NCBI GenBank assembly: GCA_907163375.1
Contig: CAJQUW010007012.1
Coordinates: 46,621-110,620, forward strand
Length of the DNA stretch: 64,000 nucleotides
Reading direction: 5' to 3'
Source: Prostheceraeus crozeri
Lineage: Eukaryota > Platyhelminthes > Polycladida > Euryleptidae
This document shows, one piece after another, positions 11,182 through 23,000 of this stretch; the first letter of the stretch is position 1, and every line of letters begins with the position of its first letter. The position numbers were made by a program, and so were the translations under genes. The notes beneath the pieces were generated by a model that saw only the letters and a program-made list of their open reading frames with translations, did no database searches and was not told the DNA's origin.

Positions 11182-12752
11182 TATCTATCAGCATCGCTTT
11201 TATTTTATATACTTTATACCTTATACCTTCACTTTATACTTTATATCATATATCTCGTGTGTCCAGTCGCCTTCACTTAAAAGTTGATGACTTTTCTATT
11301 TGGAAAAACAGGGTCATGATGTTAGTAAAGCACCGCATCTTTCGTTGTAAGAAATTGGGTAGGAAAGATAATGGCAGCAACGTTTGTGTTGATAAGGAGT
11401 TGCAAGATCTCCATAAAAACTTGATAGTCGTTCCTGTCGATAAAGCATCCAACAACTTTAGTTTCATATGTAAAAAGTTCTATCTCAAAATCCTGATGGA
11501 CGAGCTTGGTTTTGACATAGATTCTTCCACTGCAGTAGGCAATGCAACTTATAAACCTGAGCTTATTTCTGAAAAGGAAGTCCTTAATAAACACGTCAAA
11601 GATATGAAATCAAACTTTAATATTAATGTTAGTGACAAGGACCTTAAACTACCAAAACTTTTCTGGATTCCAAAATTGCATAAAAATCCTTATAAGTTTA
11701 GATTCATTGCCGGAGCCAGAAATTGTACACCTAAAAAGGTGAATATCAACAAAGGTCTGAAAGTGATAAGAGAAAATTTCCATAAATACTGTGAGTCAAT
11801 CAGGAGTAATACTGGTTATTCTTTTTTTTGGAGTGTAGCCTCGACTCAAGATTTTTTGAGGAATATTTCTAACGTGAACGTCCACTCTATGCAAGTTTTT
11901 GACTTCTCTACTCTTTATACAAACTTAGATCAAGGTGCTATCAAGAATAATATTTTTTCCATCCTTGATCTCAGATTCAATTCCACTAATCGTAGATACT
12001 CGTGTGTAGGATATGAGAAGTCGTTTTTCTCCAAAATCAAATATAAGGGGTATTTTTGTTATGACGTGGACTCTTTTAAGAAGGCTATTGATTTTATAGT
12101 GTCTGAAGTCTACATTTCTTTTTCCGGTTATGTGTTCAGACAAATTCGAGGAGTACCAATGGGAGGGAATTGCAGTCCTTTACTTGCCGACTTGTTTCTG
12201 TTAAATTGCGAATTTACTTTTATGAAACAATTGGTTAAAAATAAAAAGTTTGGACTAGCTAAATTATTGTCAAACACTTCGAGATATATAGACGATATAT
12301 GCGTAATAAATTACAAGCATTTCAATACCTTAATTCCAAAAATTTACCCAGTGGAGCTTCTTGCAGATAGAAACGGAGTTAATGATAAAGCCGTTGTTTA
12401 CCTCGACGTGAGACTCCAATCTAGTAGTGACGGTCTTCGAACCTCAATATATCATAAAGTGGAAGATTTTGATTTCCCTGTTGTTCTGTTGACATTTCCA
12501 GACAGTGCAATACCTTATAACATGGGAATTAATGTATTTGCCGGCCAGGTTTTACGTTATTGTCGCATCTGCTCGCATCTTGAAGATCTAATTAAACGAA
12601 TTAGTATGACACTTTTTGTGATGAGCGGCAGAGGATATTGTAAGTCTAAAATGAAGGCATGTACTGAGAAAATCCTAACCGGTCATAACAATTTTCTAGT
12701 CAAGTTTGGATATTTCTCAGCCAGGCAGCTGACATCGCAGTGCGCATTTTAA
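11154..12752 (+). CDS. Penelope-type reverse transcriptase, N-terminus missing
   Basis: About 490 meaningful residues. The first 40 codons are read-through from the Tc1 end and low-complexity DNA. Visible RT landmarks: LHKNLIVVPVDKASNN, LFWIPKLHKNPYKFRFIAG (about residue 170), FDFSTLYTNL (first catalytic Asp, about 248), GVPMGGNCSPLLADLFL (about 332) and RYIDDICVI (catalytic DD, about 378), then LRYCRICSHLEDL near the end. This order and the GxPMGxNC and YIDD forms fit Penelope-like RTs. The protein ends ARQLTSQCAF without a GIY-YIG domain, so any endonuclease would be N-terminal (as in Naiad-like groups) or absent. The frame is open to its stop, but a full 5' end is absent, so this copy is not autonomous. 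Confidence 0.7.
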   Translation: MVSLFMSVSISISIAFILYTLYLIPSLYTLYHISRVSSRLHLKVDDFSIWKNRVMMLVKHRIFRCKKLGRKDNGSNVCVDKELQDLHKNLIVVPVDKASNNFSFICKKFYLKILMDELGFDIDSSTAVGNATYKPELISEKEVLNKHVKDMKSNFNINVSDKDLKLPKLFWIPKLHKNPYKFRFIAGARNCTPKKVNINKGLKVIRENFHKYCESIRSNTGYSFFWSVASTQDFLRNISNVNVHSMQVFDFSTLYTNLDQGAIKNNIFSILDLRFNSTNRRYSCVGYEKSFFSKIKYKGYFCYDVDSFKKAIDFIVSEVYISFSGYVFRQIRGVPMGGNCSPLLADLFLLNCEFTFMKQLVKNKKFGLAKLLSNTSRYIDDICVINYKHFNTLIPKIYPVELLADRNGVNDKAVVYLDVRLQSSSDGLRTSIYHKVEDFDFPVVLLTFPDSAIPYNMGINVFAGQVLRYCRICSHLEDLIKRISMTLFVMSGRGYCKSKMKACTEKILTGHNNFLVKFGYFSARQLTSQCAF

Positions 12753-12949
12753 ACAATAAAATTAACACTGTTTGTTTGTTTTCTTAGCATTTAATTTTTT
12801 TTATTGGTTATACCATTTCATTATTTCACACATATACTTTAGTTTGTTTTGGTTGTATCCGTCTTTTGCGGTTGTTCTGTTTTTGTTTTTACTATTACTA
12901 TCAGTATTACTTATTATTACACATATCATTACTGTATTGATTTTAGAAT

Positions 12950-13051
12950 GCCAGCCGCATATAAGTTTATGCGAGGCCCCGCCCGCCTGGGCTTGAGCGT
13001 TCAGGTAGAGGGGCCGAAACGCGACCAGGCGGGTACCTGTTGACGACTGGC
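12950..13051 (+). ncRNA. Conserved double-pseudoknot RNA motif, copy 1
   Basis: Pairings seen: GCCAG 12950-12954 with CTGGC 13047-13051; hairpin CGCAT 12956-12960 with ATGCG 12969-12973; P1 GGCCCC 12975-12980 with GGGGCC 13010-13015; P2 CCCGCCTGG 12982-12990 with CCAGGCGGG 13025-13033 (nine perfect pairs); P3 CTTGA 12992-12996 with TCAGG 13001-13005; loop GCGT 12997-13000 with ACGC 13019-13022. P1 and P2 cross, and the P3 loop pairs outside: this is the nested double pseudoknot of HDV-like ribozymes, but with no P4 and with a 4-bp P1.1. A second, diverged copy is at 29.5 kb. Function is not shown. Confidence 0.5.
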
Positions 13052-13199
13052 TATTGTTTTATTTGTTTTAACGTTGTTTTTTTAATCGCTTACTGCCTTA
13101 GTGTGATGAATGGACTGTGTCCGTTACTGGTCTCCATAGGGTTGACATGGTGATTACTAAGTGTCTATTTATATATAAGTTCCTAATCAATCGAGCCTG

Positions 13200-13440
13200 A
13201 AACTTTGACCAAGGAGATCACTCGTTAAGCGGCCTTGTACGATCTCGTACACTTAAGGGTGAAGTCCAGCCCGTATAGCGCTATGTTATGGACCCCCGGG
13301 AAGGTCCGCCCCGCACGCAATCAGATCCGTCAAGTCTTTGTGCTTAAAGACCTTCATGCATCCCGGTGGTAAAAGGGAAGGGGAATATAGCTATCGTTTT
13401 ATCCTCTCTAAATGCTATCCGAGTTCCCGGAGAATATAAG
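13200..13440 (+). repeat. Penelope-like 3'-tail block, copy 1
   Basis: Recurrent pieces shared with the 29.7-30.1 and 33.1-33.3 kb copies: a GGTGAAGTCCAGCCC-like run, AGCGC, a GGACC/GGTCC pair, GATCCGTCAAGT and a CCCGGTGG run. Followed by GAATATAG repeats to about 13460. Confidence 0.6.
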
Positions 13441-13460
13441 GAGAATATAGCTCCAAAAAG

Positions 13461-14060
13461 ATCCCTTCAATTTTAATTCTCTGATATAAAATGGAGTGCA
13501 GAACATTCTACTTTCTCTGAACTTAATAAGTAGTACTTATAATACTCCATATTTGTAATTAGCAACATGATTTCATCATTTTCAATTGCAAGTAAAATAA
13601 TTAAAATATAATTAATGGTCTATAAAAATCTAATGCGACACAATCTGTTGATAATAGCTGTAATGTATGTTTAAGAAGAGTTACCGATAACAATTTATGA
13701 AATGCAAGAGTATCCCCGAACCGATTTCTGCAATGAATGCAGACGGTCCTTGCATGTTTTCTTCAAACGATTCTCCTGATTAAAACTAACACCTTAAATT
13801 AAAACTGACATTTCCATACTTGCTTACAACACCGATAGTAACCGTAGGTTGACATACAAATAATGCACATGTATAAGTTGTTTACATACTTATCTAAACA
13901 TCTTCCATCGTTTCAAAAGAAAATTAAGAAGTTAGGAAGAATATAAATTCATTTACCAATGCCCGAAATTATACACATTATAAAGACGATGTTGTTGATC
14001 ATCAAACAAACATTTAATGATTTAAAAAATAAACACAAAAACCTTGTAGTTGTTTTTTAG
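13461..14060. other. AT-rich spacer, no gene seen
   Basis: About 600 bp between the Penelope-like tail and the last exon of the DUF4806-type gene. No open frame with splice signals, no inverted ends and no tandem array were recognised. It may contain the 3' UTR of that gene. Confidence 0.5.
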
Positions 14061-14064
14061 CGAT

Positions 14065-17000
14065 TCATGCACAGGTACAGCGACATAAAAGATCACTGTC
14101 GTCACTGTCCACAATGCGGGGTCTCTTGTGTGAAACTTGAAACTTTGGATAGCATTTCTTCTTACTGGCATCCTTCAGAAGTTGCCGAATCCGGTTTTCA
14201 ATATTGAAGGGATTCATTTTCTCCTCCCGGAATTGTTGCATGGCATCTAAAATAAAGAAACAATTATATTTAAATTAATCGTATCTAAACAAAATAATAA
14301 TCATTCTCATTATCCGTGAAGATCAAACGCCATTTTCGCTTTTGTGCACTCCACATGCAGTAACAGATAAAAGTATATTTAAGTTAATCCTGAAAATTCA
14401 GATCTCCTTAGCAAGATATCATATCGCCTTCATCTTCGTCTGTCTTTGATTATGCTGAAACACGAGTAGCGCCTGTGGTCAAATGGCGAGTTAGGCTCCG
14501 CCACTGTATCTAATTTAATCAACAATATGCCCAATTACTTTTAAAAAAACTTTTTTTGAATGAGAACAATTAAAAATCTAGTATATAAAATGCGCAGATG
14601 CACTACGACTGAGGGGTCACACATGTTATTTTAATAACAGTACCACTAATTATAGGAAAATGAAGATATAAAGAACTGTGAAAAGTAAAAGCATTCGAAG
14701 TGACATTTCAGGGTATAATATTAAAGTGCATAACGACTTGACTATCAACGATTTTCATGAAGAAATTCTGGGTGAGAAATTCAACCAAATAATGAGTTTA
14801 ATGACGCGTATCTCTGAAACGAAGTTTGGGCCTCGTCTAAATGCATCTATCAACAAAAAACACGAGTTGATGAATGATTTTCATCTGTTCCTTCGATTTT
14901 AACACTAACATCTAAAAAACAATTAATGTCGGATATTGGACTTTAGATTTTAATGAAACAAGCATGCTTTTGTTAATGCTTTTCATTGCCATTGTTCAAT
15001 GTCTTCATTGAACAATACTTAGATAATTGAGGTGTACGGAATCGAGATATTTTTCTGTTACATTTTGAGAAAACACATTCTAAGACATTTCCATGACAAA
15101 ACTACACGTAGATATATGATACACTTAAATGGTTCCTCACCTTTAATTAAATGTTCGGAAAACGACAATTTCCTGTCTTGCTCGATTCCCCTTGGATCCT
15201 TTCGGCCGGTTCTATTAAACTGTTGCTGTTGTGTTCGTTAGCAAGCAATTTACTTGTCGCTTGACACTATCATCCGAGTCCTTGCCGCCCAAGCTGTCCA
15301 ATTGTCTTACCTATAAAGAAAACAGACATTGATTTGTCCGAATATTCAAATAATGCGCTTAACTTCAACACTTGCATCAAATCTAGTTAATTGAATTGAT
15401 TAAATCGACTCAAATCTGTTTAAACACTTGATAGATTGAATTCTAGATTATATAAAGAAATACATACAACTGTACTCGTATTCTAGAAATAGCAGCATCA
15501 CTCACCATCTTATCGCGAAAATTCTTGTCTTTCAGCCTTTTAACAAAATCTTGGTACTCGTCGTGATTTGCCAAAGGCGATTGCAGGGCAGTCTCGTTAT
15601 GGGTATGGAGTCTTAGGTGACTGGCATCCTTGAAGTCCCTCAATTCTTCTCTGAGTTTGGCCACCTCTCGGAGAAGAAGTAGAATCATTACGTGGTGACC
15701 TGAAATTCATAAAACGCCTCGTGAGATTTACGTCCGCTGAAATTCGGTTTGCAATACAAGCTTTGCAAAATCTTATTTCAGTACTTTCTTGAATAGATCC
15801 CGACCCCGAATACAACCCGCCTTCGAATACAGCACGCATCCGGAATTCAAAATATAACCCGTACCTGAATTGAACACTAGAATTGACTTGAATTGACTGA
15901 ATAGCCTGTAAAACAAACTCATAAGCACTGCATTGATAATTCGTAGTTCTTTTCGGAAAGCACATAGGGAGGCATCCCAGTGAATCGAAACTTACAAATC
16001 TTCTAAGTTTCTTTTAAGATTTATTGCCAAGTCTTTGCAAGACTTAATAGGAATCTTAGAAGAAACTTGGAAGATAGGTCTGTTATCTTGGAAGATTAGC
16101 CTGTTATCTTGGAAGATTAGCCTGTTATCTTGGAAGATTAGTCTGTTATCTTAGAAGATTAGTCTGTTATCTTAGAAGATTAGTTTGCTATCTTGGAAGA
16201 TTGGTCTGTTGATTGCCCTGTATCATGGAAAATATCAATGTTTCGTCTACAACAGCAACATGAAGAATTTCAAAAATGACTCAGCAATAAGCAAGCAAGC
16301 CTTTATGCATGTACCGTAAATTTAGAAATCATTCTTGCTGCTCTTGTAGACGAAAGATTGATATCTTCCATAATACAAAAAAATCAACTGGCTAAATGTA
16401 TACATACAGAGATAAAGCTGTGAATGCACCAGTTATGCATTAGTTTGGTTTAACGCATCTGTTTGGCTATAAAATCAAAAGGAATGACAGGTAACACATG
16501 CATGTATTGAAAACATGTATTTGACAGGTATGTCAGAATATGTGACTAATCAAGATCGTCTCTGTGGTTTTTCTTTCCTCCTCAGATCCAAGCCTCGTTG
16601 ATTTACGGAAGACTTTGCTTCTTCCCAGGTGGTTCCATTGCGAAATCTTTAAGTTATGGCCTCTGAAAAAGATAATCAGGAAATAATTTATAGGTGAAAA
16701 AAATGTTGTACCATGCGTACCATAGGATAGATGTACAGTGTGAGATTTATAACGAATCGTATCAAAGGAGAGTGACTTTGCTTTGATTGTGAAGAAAATT
16801 TTCATTCTTAAATGGTTGAACTAAGTGCTTATTAACAAACGCCGGAAAGATGATGTAAGTATTGATCGCATCGTCATTTTCAGATTTGCCAAGGCTACTT
16901 GGTACGAATTTTTTCTTCTATACGCATGCATGGGATTGTTTTTGATGGAATGAAAAACACTGAATTGGAGACAATTTGATCTAACATTAGGAGGCAATGA

Positions 17001-20000
17001 GAAGACTTTATATCTATATTGTGATATCACGTACTATACATGCATACAAGCAGAGTTGGAAAAATTCCACAGAAATTTTTTAATTCCAATTCCAATTCCA
17101 GAGCAGAAATTTCAATTCCAACTCCAATTCCAATTCCAGTCGAAATAGTTCAATTCAATTCCAATTCCATAATAAGATTCAATTCCGATAATTGCATGTC
17201 GCGTATAGTGTATCATGTTAATGTATCTAATGTTCGTTCCTTTCAATCTAACCCATGTGCCCTTATCCTATCCTCGTTGTTCCTGTGTGCCCTTCCCTGC
17301 GTCGTTCCTATGTGTGTTCTCATGTTCATAGTTCATATTTCTTGTGTACATGTATATGTGTAACCGGTCAGCCTACGCCATTTTCGTTTCGCAAACGAGA
17401 TATTCAATATCTCGTGAAAGAAAGAAAAAATTAACGGTCAGCAAAGAATCAAACGCTGAGTTGCGAATAAATCTATTAATAAACTGACAGAAGAAAGAAA
17501 TTCAATGTGCGAATAACGTGATTGTTGATGAAAGAAAAAAACGACGATAAAAATGATATCACGAAAACTGATTACCTGTCCATGTTAAAAAAGGAGATTA
17601 AAAATTCCGTGTAAGAAAGAAATGTGGTCGGGTCGAAAGCTAAGGAAACTCTTTCAATTTTCAAAAGAAAGTGGATTTGTCGTCAAGTCTCAAAAATTTG
17701 TATAAATTAGAAACGATGAGAAATTGACACAACACCACCACATACGACATCTCCAGTAGCTGTTAGAAGAACTCCGGGCTCTCGCGGTGTAACTTAACTA
17801 CGGAAGTAACAACAACAACTGCCTGCCAGCGAACAACAACACAACAGCGTATACGGCAACACATCAGCGAGCGCGATTGAAGATTGACGGTATAAGTGAC
17901 ACTGATATTTATGATATTATTTTGATATAAGTGAGTCCGATCGAATTGAAGTGAATTCAACATTAAGAAGTGAACTGCAAGTGTAAAGTTTTTCTTTTAT
18001 CGTTGCGTATCGTATCCATATAACTATAATCTAAAAAATTAATATTGTTAATTGTTGTGACTGGAAGTTGAATAATAGTTCATGTAATTGTCATTTTAAT
18101 TGAATCATTAATTATTAGAATAGTTTGTTGACACTGTCTATATTGTGATTTGAACTGACAGGGTTGTTGCCCTTTAATGCAACGTCAATTTTCCTCTTTC
18201 CAAAACCAGTAGTTTTTCGTGTGTACAACAATTAAGTTAATCTCCAATTTTGTGCTTATCGTATCAAGAACTAAGTTCAACAATTGTTTTATTTTGATTA
18301 ATTTAACACTTGATACCGTAAATAACTAAATAACAGATTGAAAAAAGATGATTGTCCTTTCATTGTTTGCTTAATTGCTGGATTAACATTGTCCGGGGGC
18401 AGTAGGCCCATCGAAGTTACAATTAACACCCTTTATTCAACGATAGAATAAAGCTACCTCAGTCGATCTATCTCTCTTATCTCTGCGTGCAGTTAACACA
18501 ACGGCCGAGTACTGTGATTTCAATTTTTGTGCAAGTAGATTTATCACAGGTCTATCGAAAAAGTGGAATTGAGGTTTATCAAGGTCAATTCAATTCCAGT
18601 AGATTTAAGTATCGTCAATTCCAATTCCAATTCCGACGAAAAATGGAATTCCGGATCGGAATTAATTCCAATTCCGACTTTTCCAACACTGCATACAAGT
18701 GAGATATCTCTCAGTAATTAATTTAAGTTCCCATCGTCTCATAGTACACATGTCCGATGATAATATGAATCATGTTCTAATCAAATCTTGAGCATGGCCA
18801 CACCAAAATCGTTCTATGATATATAATTGTTTCTATAATCTTGGGTGATACTCAGAGTTAGAATTGATTCTTTCGGTGAATGTTCACTTCATTCAACCAG
18901 TGAGTATACGTGTATGTGAAGTAACATACATTAACATAGATGATATCATCCTGGAAAGGATATTATGACCGCAGTCTTTTCACTGAAGTAAATTTCCTCT
19001 TATTAGACAAAATACTCGCAGGTTTTACGAGGATTCAGTCAGTATTCCGGCTATCTTCCCTTTGCCCTGTGGATGCATGCACGAATTTCGGTGAAATATC
19101 CACATTCGACAGGAAATCTCAAAATCCACTGACGAGATTCTATTCTTCGCCTCCACGATACAGAGATGAGCGACATATTCATTATCACCGTTCTCTGATT
19201 TCTATTGCGTAAACATTGATGCACAGTGTCTCATCGATTGACAAGAGATCTAGTGCCCTAAATGGAATAAATGGTCCTAATGATTTTTTATCGAAATCTG
19301 TGTTTATATGAATTGCACCTTATATACCATGATCGGCATCTTTCAGAGAGACGATCCCGATTGTTCCTCAACTAATATGAATGGGACATACAAATGCGAA
19401 TTATCACACAATAGAAACACGTGAACAAACACATGGGAAATTCCACATGGATGGCACGTTACCGCGTTTAGAAAGATAAATCCCTTACTTTTCATAATTT
19501 CTAGTCTGTTATCGTCCTCAAATGGCTGCCTCCCATCATGGCTCTTTCTTTGAGGAGATATTATCTTGGTTATTAGCTCATCCTCCCTGAACATTTCCTC
19601 CGCAATTCGGAGGGCGAATATGCTGGGCCTACTCGCCCTGATGGACATCAAATCCTTTCCATTAAAAATCTGAAAGATGAAATATTGCATGTGATACACT
19701 TTTAAGTTTTAAATGATGAGCGAAGTCTGCAGTTATGAACAAAGAGGCTATTTTCATTCAGTACGGCCTTTTAACTTACGACGGGCTCCGCTGAAGAACT
19801 TGATGTCTCGCCTTGAACTTGAACCAAGTGTCTTGATGCTTCCTTTCGATTCTGTAAGATAAGATCAATTGTCCGTGATTAATTTAAGTCAACCATCGAG
19901 AGAAAGTAATGTATTTAATTATTTCTATCGTACGTAATAAAAGTATATAAAAAAACTGGTGTTTTGAGAAATTACATGCACATGTGCATACTGTAACTCA

Positions 20001-23000
20001 ATGTGACTAAATTACACTAGTTATACAGCTCACACTAACTACTTACTCTCTTATTTTCTTTCTCCAATGAAGCCATTCGCTTATTCATGTCCTCCAAAAA
20101 GGTCTTCATTTCCTTTATTTCATGAAGAATTTGATTGTTAGTATATAGTGCCTGCAAAATACGCCAGCAGGAGTGTGCATTTAACATTTATCAAGTTTCA
20201 AGTAACATCACAATATAACAGTATAACAAGAAACAATTAATTGTAACGCATCACTTGTACAAATAATTGAAAATTAATGTATTCATAGTCTCAAACAGAC
20301 ATCCACACTTTAAAGTAATGTGCACGGAATTGTAGTATGTTCTTAGTTACTCTATCGCAAACAAATATACCTAGATTTTCCACAGTTCAAGAATATGCCG
20401 GCATACAAGATTCTCAACTTTTATTTTTAAAGAGTAGGCATCAGGAGCAGATTTAATTTCGCTGAAAATGAATTGATGTCCCTTCACCATAGTCTAATTA
20501 TCTTTTTTCTATGACTAAGACATACCTCTGTATCAAGATTTCTTAGTGGCTCCTCATCTGTTCCAAGAGACTGTGCATCTATTTCTGGTTCGGATAGTTG
20601 TTCCCCTGAGGAATCGAGGAAGCCGAAGCTCCTAATAGTGTCGTCGTTGTCATCTAGCTTCCCCTCCAATGTTCCCCTCTTCATTTCCATTTCTTCTTTT
20701 TCCCCTGTAAAAAGTGTAGAAAGTATTTTAGAATTTTGAAAACTTAATGTAAATGTTACTTGTAACCAGTGGCGACGCCAGCCGTCTGTTTTCGGCAGGG
20801 CCAAGGCAGAGCCAAATAGATTCGTGGCAGGGCCGCATAAATGTATGCCAAGGTCATTCCAAACAATGTTGAAAAGTACATTTTTGGGGTCCCTACAGAT
20901 TGGCCGATGCAGAATTGGTTATACTGTAGGCCTATTACTGGTTTGAAATGTCAAACCAAAACAAATCACAAAATAATCAATAATGCCTTGGCGCCCCTTT
21001 TAAGTTGGCCCTCCTGTACCCCTTTCAATTCTAAATTTTAACTACGCGCCTTAATAGGACTAATTAGACTAAGCATGCATCAAAAATTTCCAAAATGACT
21101 GTCTAGTCGAACCGAAATATTTATAAAAGCAGCGTCTGAATATGCATAACGTGGATTTGACACTCTTGATACTGAATTGTGTAGAAGAGGCAAAATTTAC
21201 ATCGGCTTCTAGCGGCCACATTGCTAGAATCGTCCATATCCGCGTCTGTAACCTTGCGTCCTCTCACTTGTAAACCAGTGACATGATTTCACAGTCTCTG
21301 ATAGCGTACCAACTCTTCCATTCAGGGCAATTGATAGCCAAACATTTTCGTCTCACATAACTACCTACCAGTCCTTCATTTTACAGAATTTGACTGTTAG
21401 ACTTTCTGTGGCACCTAAGTGGCTGAGGCGCTGTCCAATCACATACCTTCCTTAACACTGCACTGCCAGTGACATCTGTTCTTCCATTTATTCAATGTTA
21501 CTGTTTGTGCCAAGAATTTATAAACTATTAGGCCTAACAGTCCTTCGTTCTATCCACCCTGATCTAGAAGAGAAATGGTGCCATTTTCCTTGAAAGTAGA
21601 ATTTGCTATTTGATTATTTAGCTGGTCACTATCTTCTTTCAGTCGAGAATGAAAAACACTGGAACAGTTGAAAGCTACGGACCATTGATAACCCCATTAG
21701 GAAATGGTTTGCAGGTCTGTCTATCCTTGAGAAAAGAAACAACCAGCCTGCAACGTTGCCTGGTTGTATTTTCGTCAAAATATCTTTGTGTCAGACTTAT
21801 TTGAAAAACGTAGAAATTAAATATCCTGATCAACTGAGCGAGTCTCACCTCGCATATCTAGCACACGGATGATGTGCTCTGTCACATAAAAATAAGATCG
21901 CCAGTATAATGAGAATGCCGAATGCTGCCGTACTGCAGGTGTGAGAGAAGTGTTTTTGAAGCTGAGTGTTTAATACATTAGGCCTAATTAAAATCAATCA
22001 ATATAAGCATATATATAGCATATTCAAGTTACACAACGTAAGTAACGCTTCAAATTTGGTTACCATACTTCAAATGTAGAATTAAAAGTAGGCCTATTAT
22101 CTTACAACATAAAAATCTAAAGGATAGACCCTATGCGTCAATGATACGACCTTTTAAAAAGGTTGCTCTAACATAATGCGTATTTCGCAATACTATTAAC
22201 TACTACTGTAAAATTGGAAATACTTCCTTGATTCTGAAATCTGGTCAATCTGGAAGTCCGCATGAAATCCGGACTGTCGGCAGCCCTGTGCCAAAAAATG
22301 AAATAAATAAGATTTTGGCCGTATTGGCCCTCCGATAAATATAGCGTATTAATTGTCCTAATTTTCTTTAAAATTGTAATTACGAATTCAGTTTATAGTT
22401 ATAGAGTTTATTTTATTTGCATAAATTAGGTATTGGTGAATGATTAGCCTAATAAGAGTGCAAGATGATAAGAGTGTAAAACAATTTGAAAAAAAATATC
22501 ACAGCTGATCGTCAAGGTCATGGACATCCAATTTAGATTGTCCGTTTTTAAACAAACCGATAAAAATAATTGGTTTGTCAATGGAGTGAGAACAGCCGTC
22601 GTTACAACAAATACGTGTCAAATATTTCATCTGTATTCTCTGCAAAACAACCATACCAAATAAGAATAATACAAAAAAATGAATAAAATATTGCTACACT
22701 GTTAATTTACGAAATGTTCAAAATTCTCTCAAAAAGTTGGCAGTGCCACAGGCAGGGCCAGATGAAATTTGGCAGGGCCGCGGCCCTGCCTGGCCCGCCC
22801 CTGCTTGTAACCTAATTAATGCTTTAATTCTAGCATGAGGTTCTAAAGGAACCTATCGTAAATTCCAACTTGGGCCCCCTTCATTACATTTAACCTCCAC
22901 CGGCATGCACATACATTATTATTTACTCAAAAATGAAAATAATACATGTACAAACCATGTTGATATTTACAGAAAACCAAGAGATACAATGATATTATGC

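Larger units (their letters stand above)
11190..13460 (+). mobile_element. Penelope-like retroelement, 5'-truncated
   Basis: One reverse transcriptase gene (to 12752), then an approximately 700-bp 3' region with a structured RNA motif (12950-13051) and a block (about 13200-13400) related to the tails at 29.7-30.1 and 33.1-33.3 kb. The 5' part is missing: coding similarity fades near 11280, and the stretch 11195-11250 is a degenerate TATACTT repeat abutting the Tc1 end. No long terminal repeats and no C-terminal endonuclease are seen. The right end is uncertain by some tens of bases. Confidence 0.65.

Noticed and set aside
14678-14902. Plus-strand open frame at 14.7 kb
   Set aside because: It lies in an intron of the minus-strand DUF4806-type gene and has no motif or splice support.
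16066-16215. Regular 21-bp units resembling a CRISPR array
   Set aside because: Units are contiguous without unique spacers, in animal DNA, and match the other end of the same transposon in inverted orientation.
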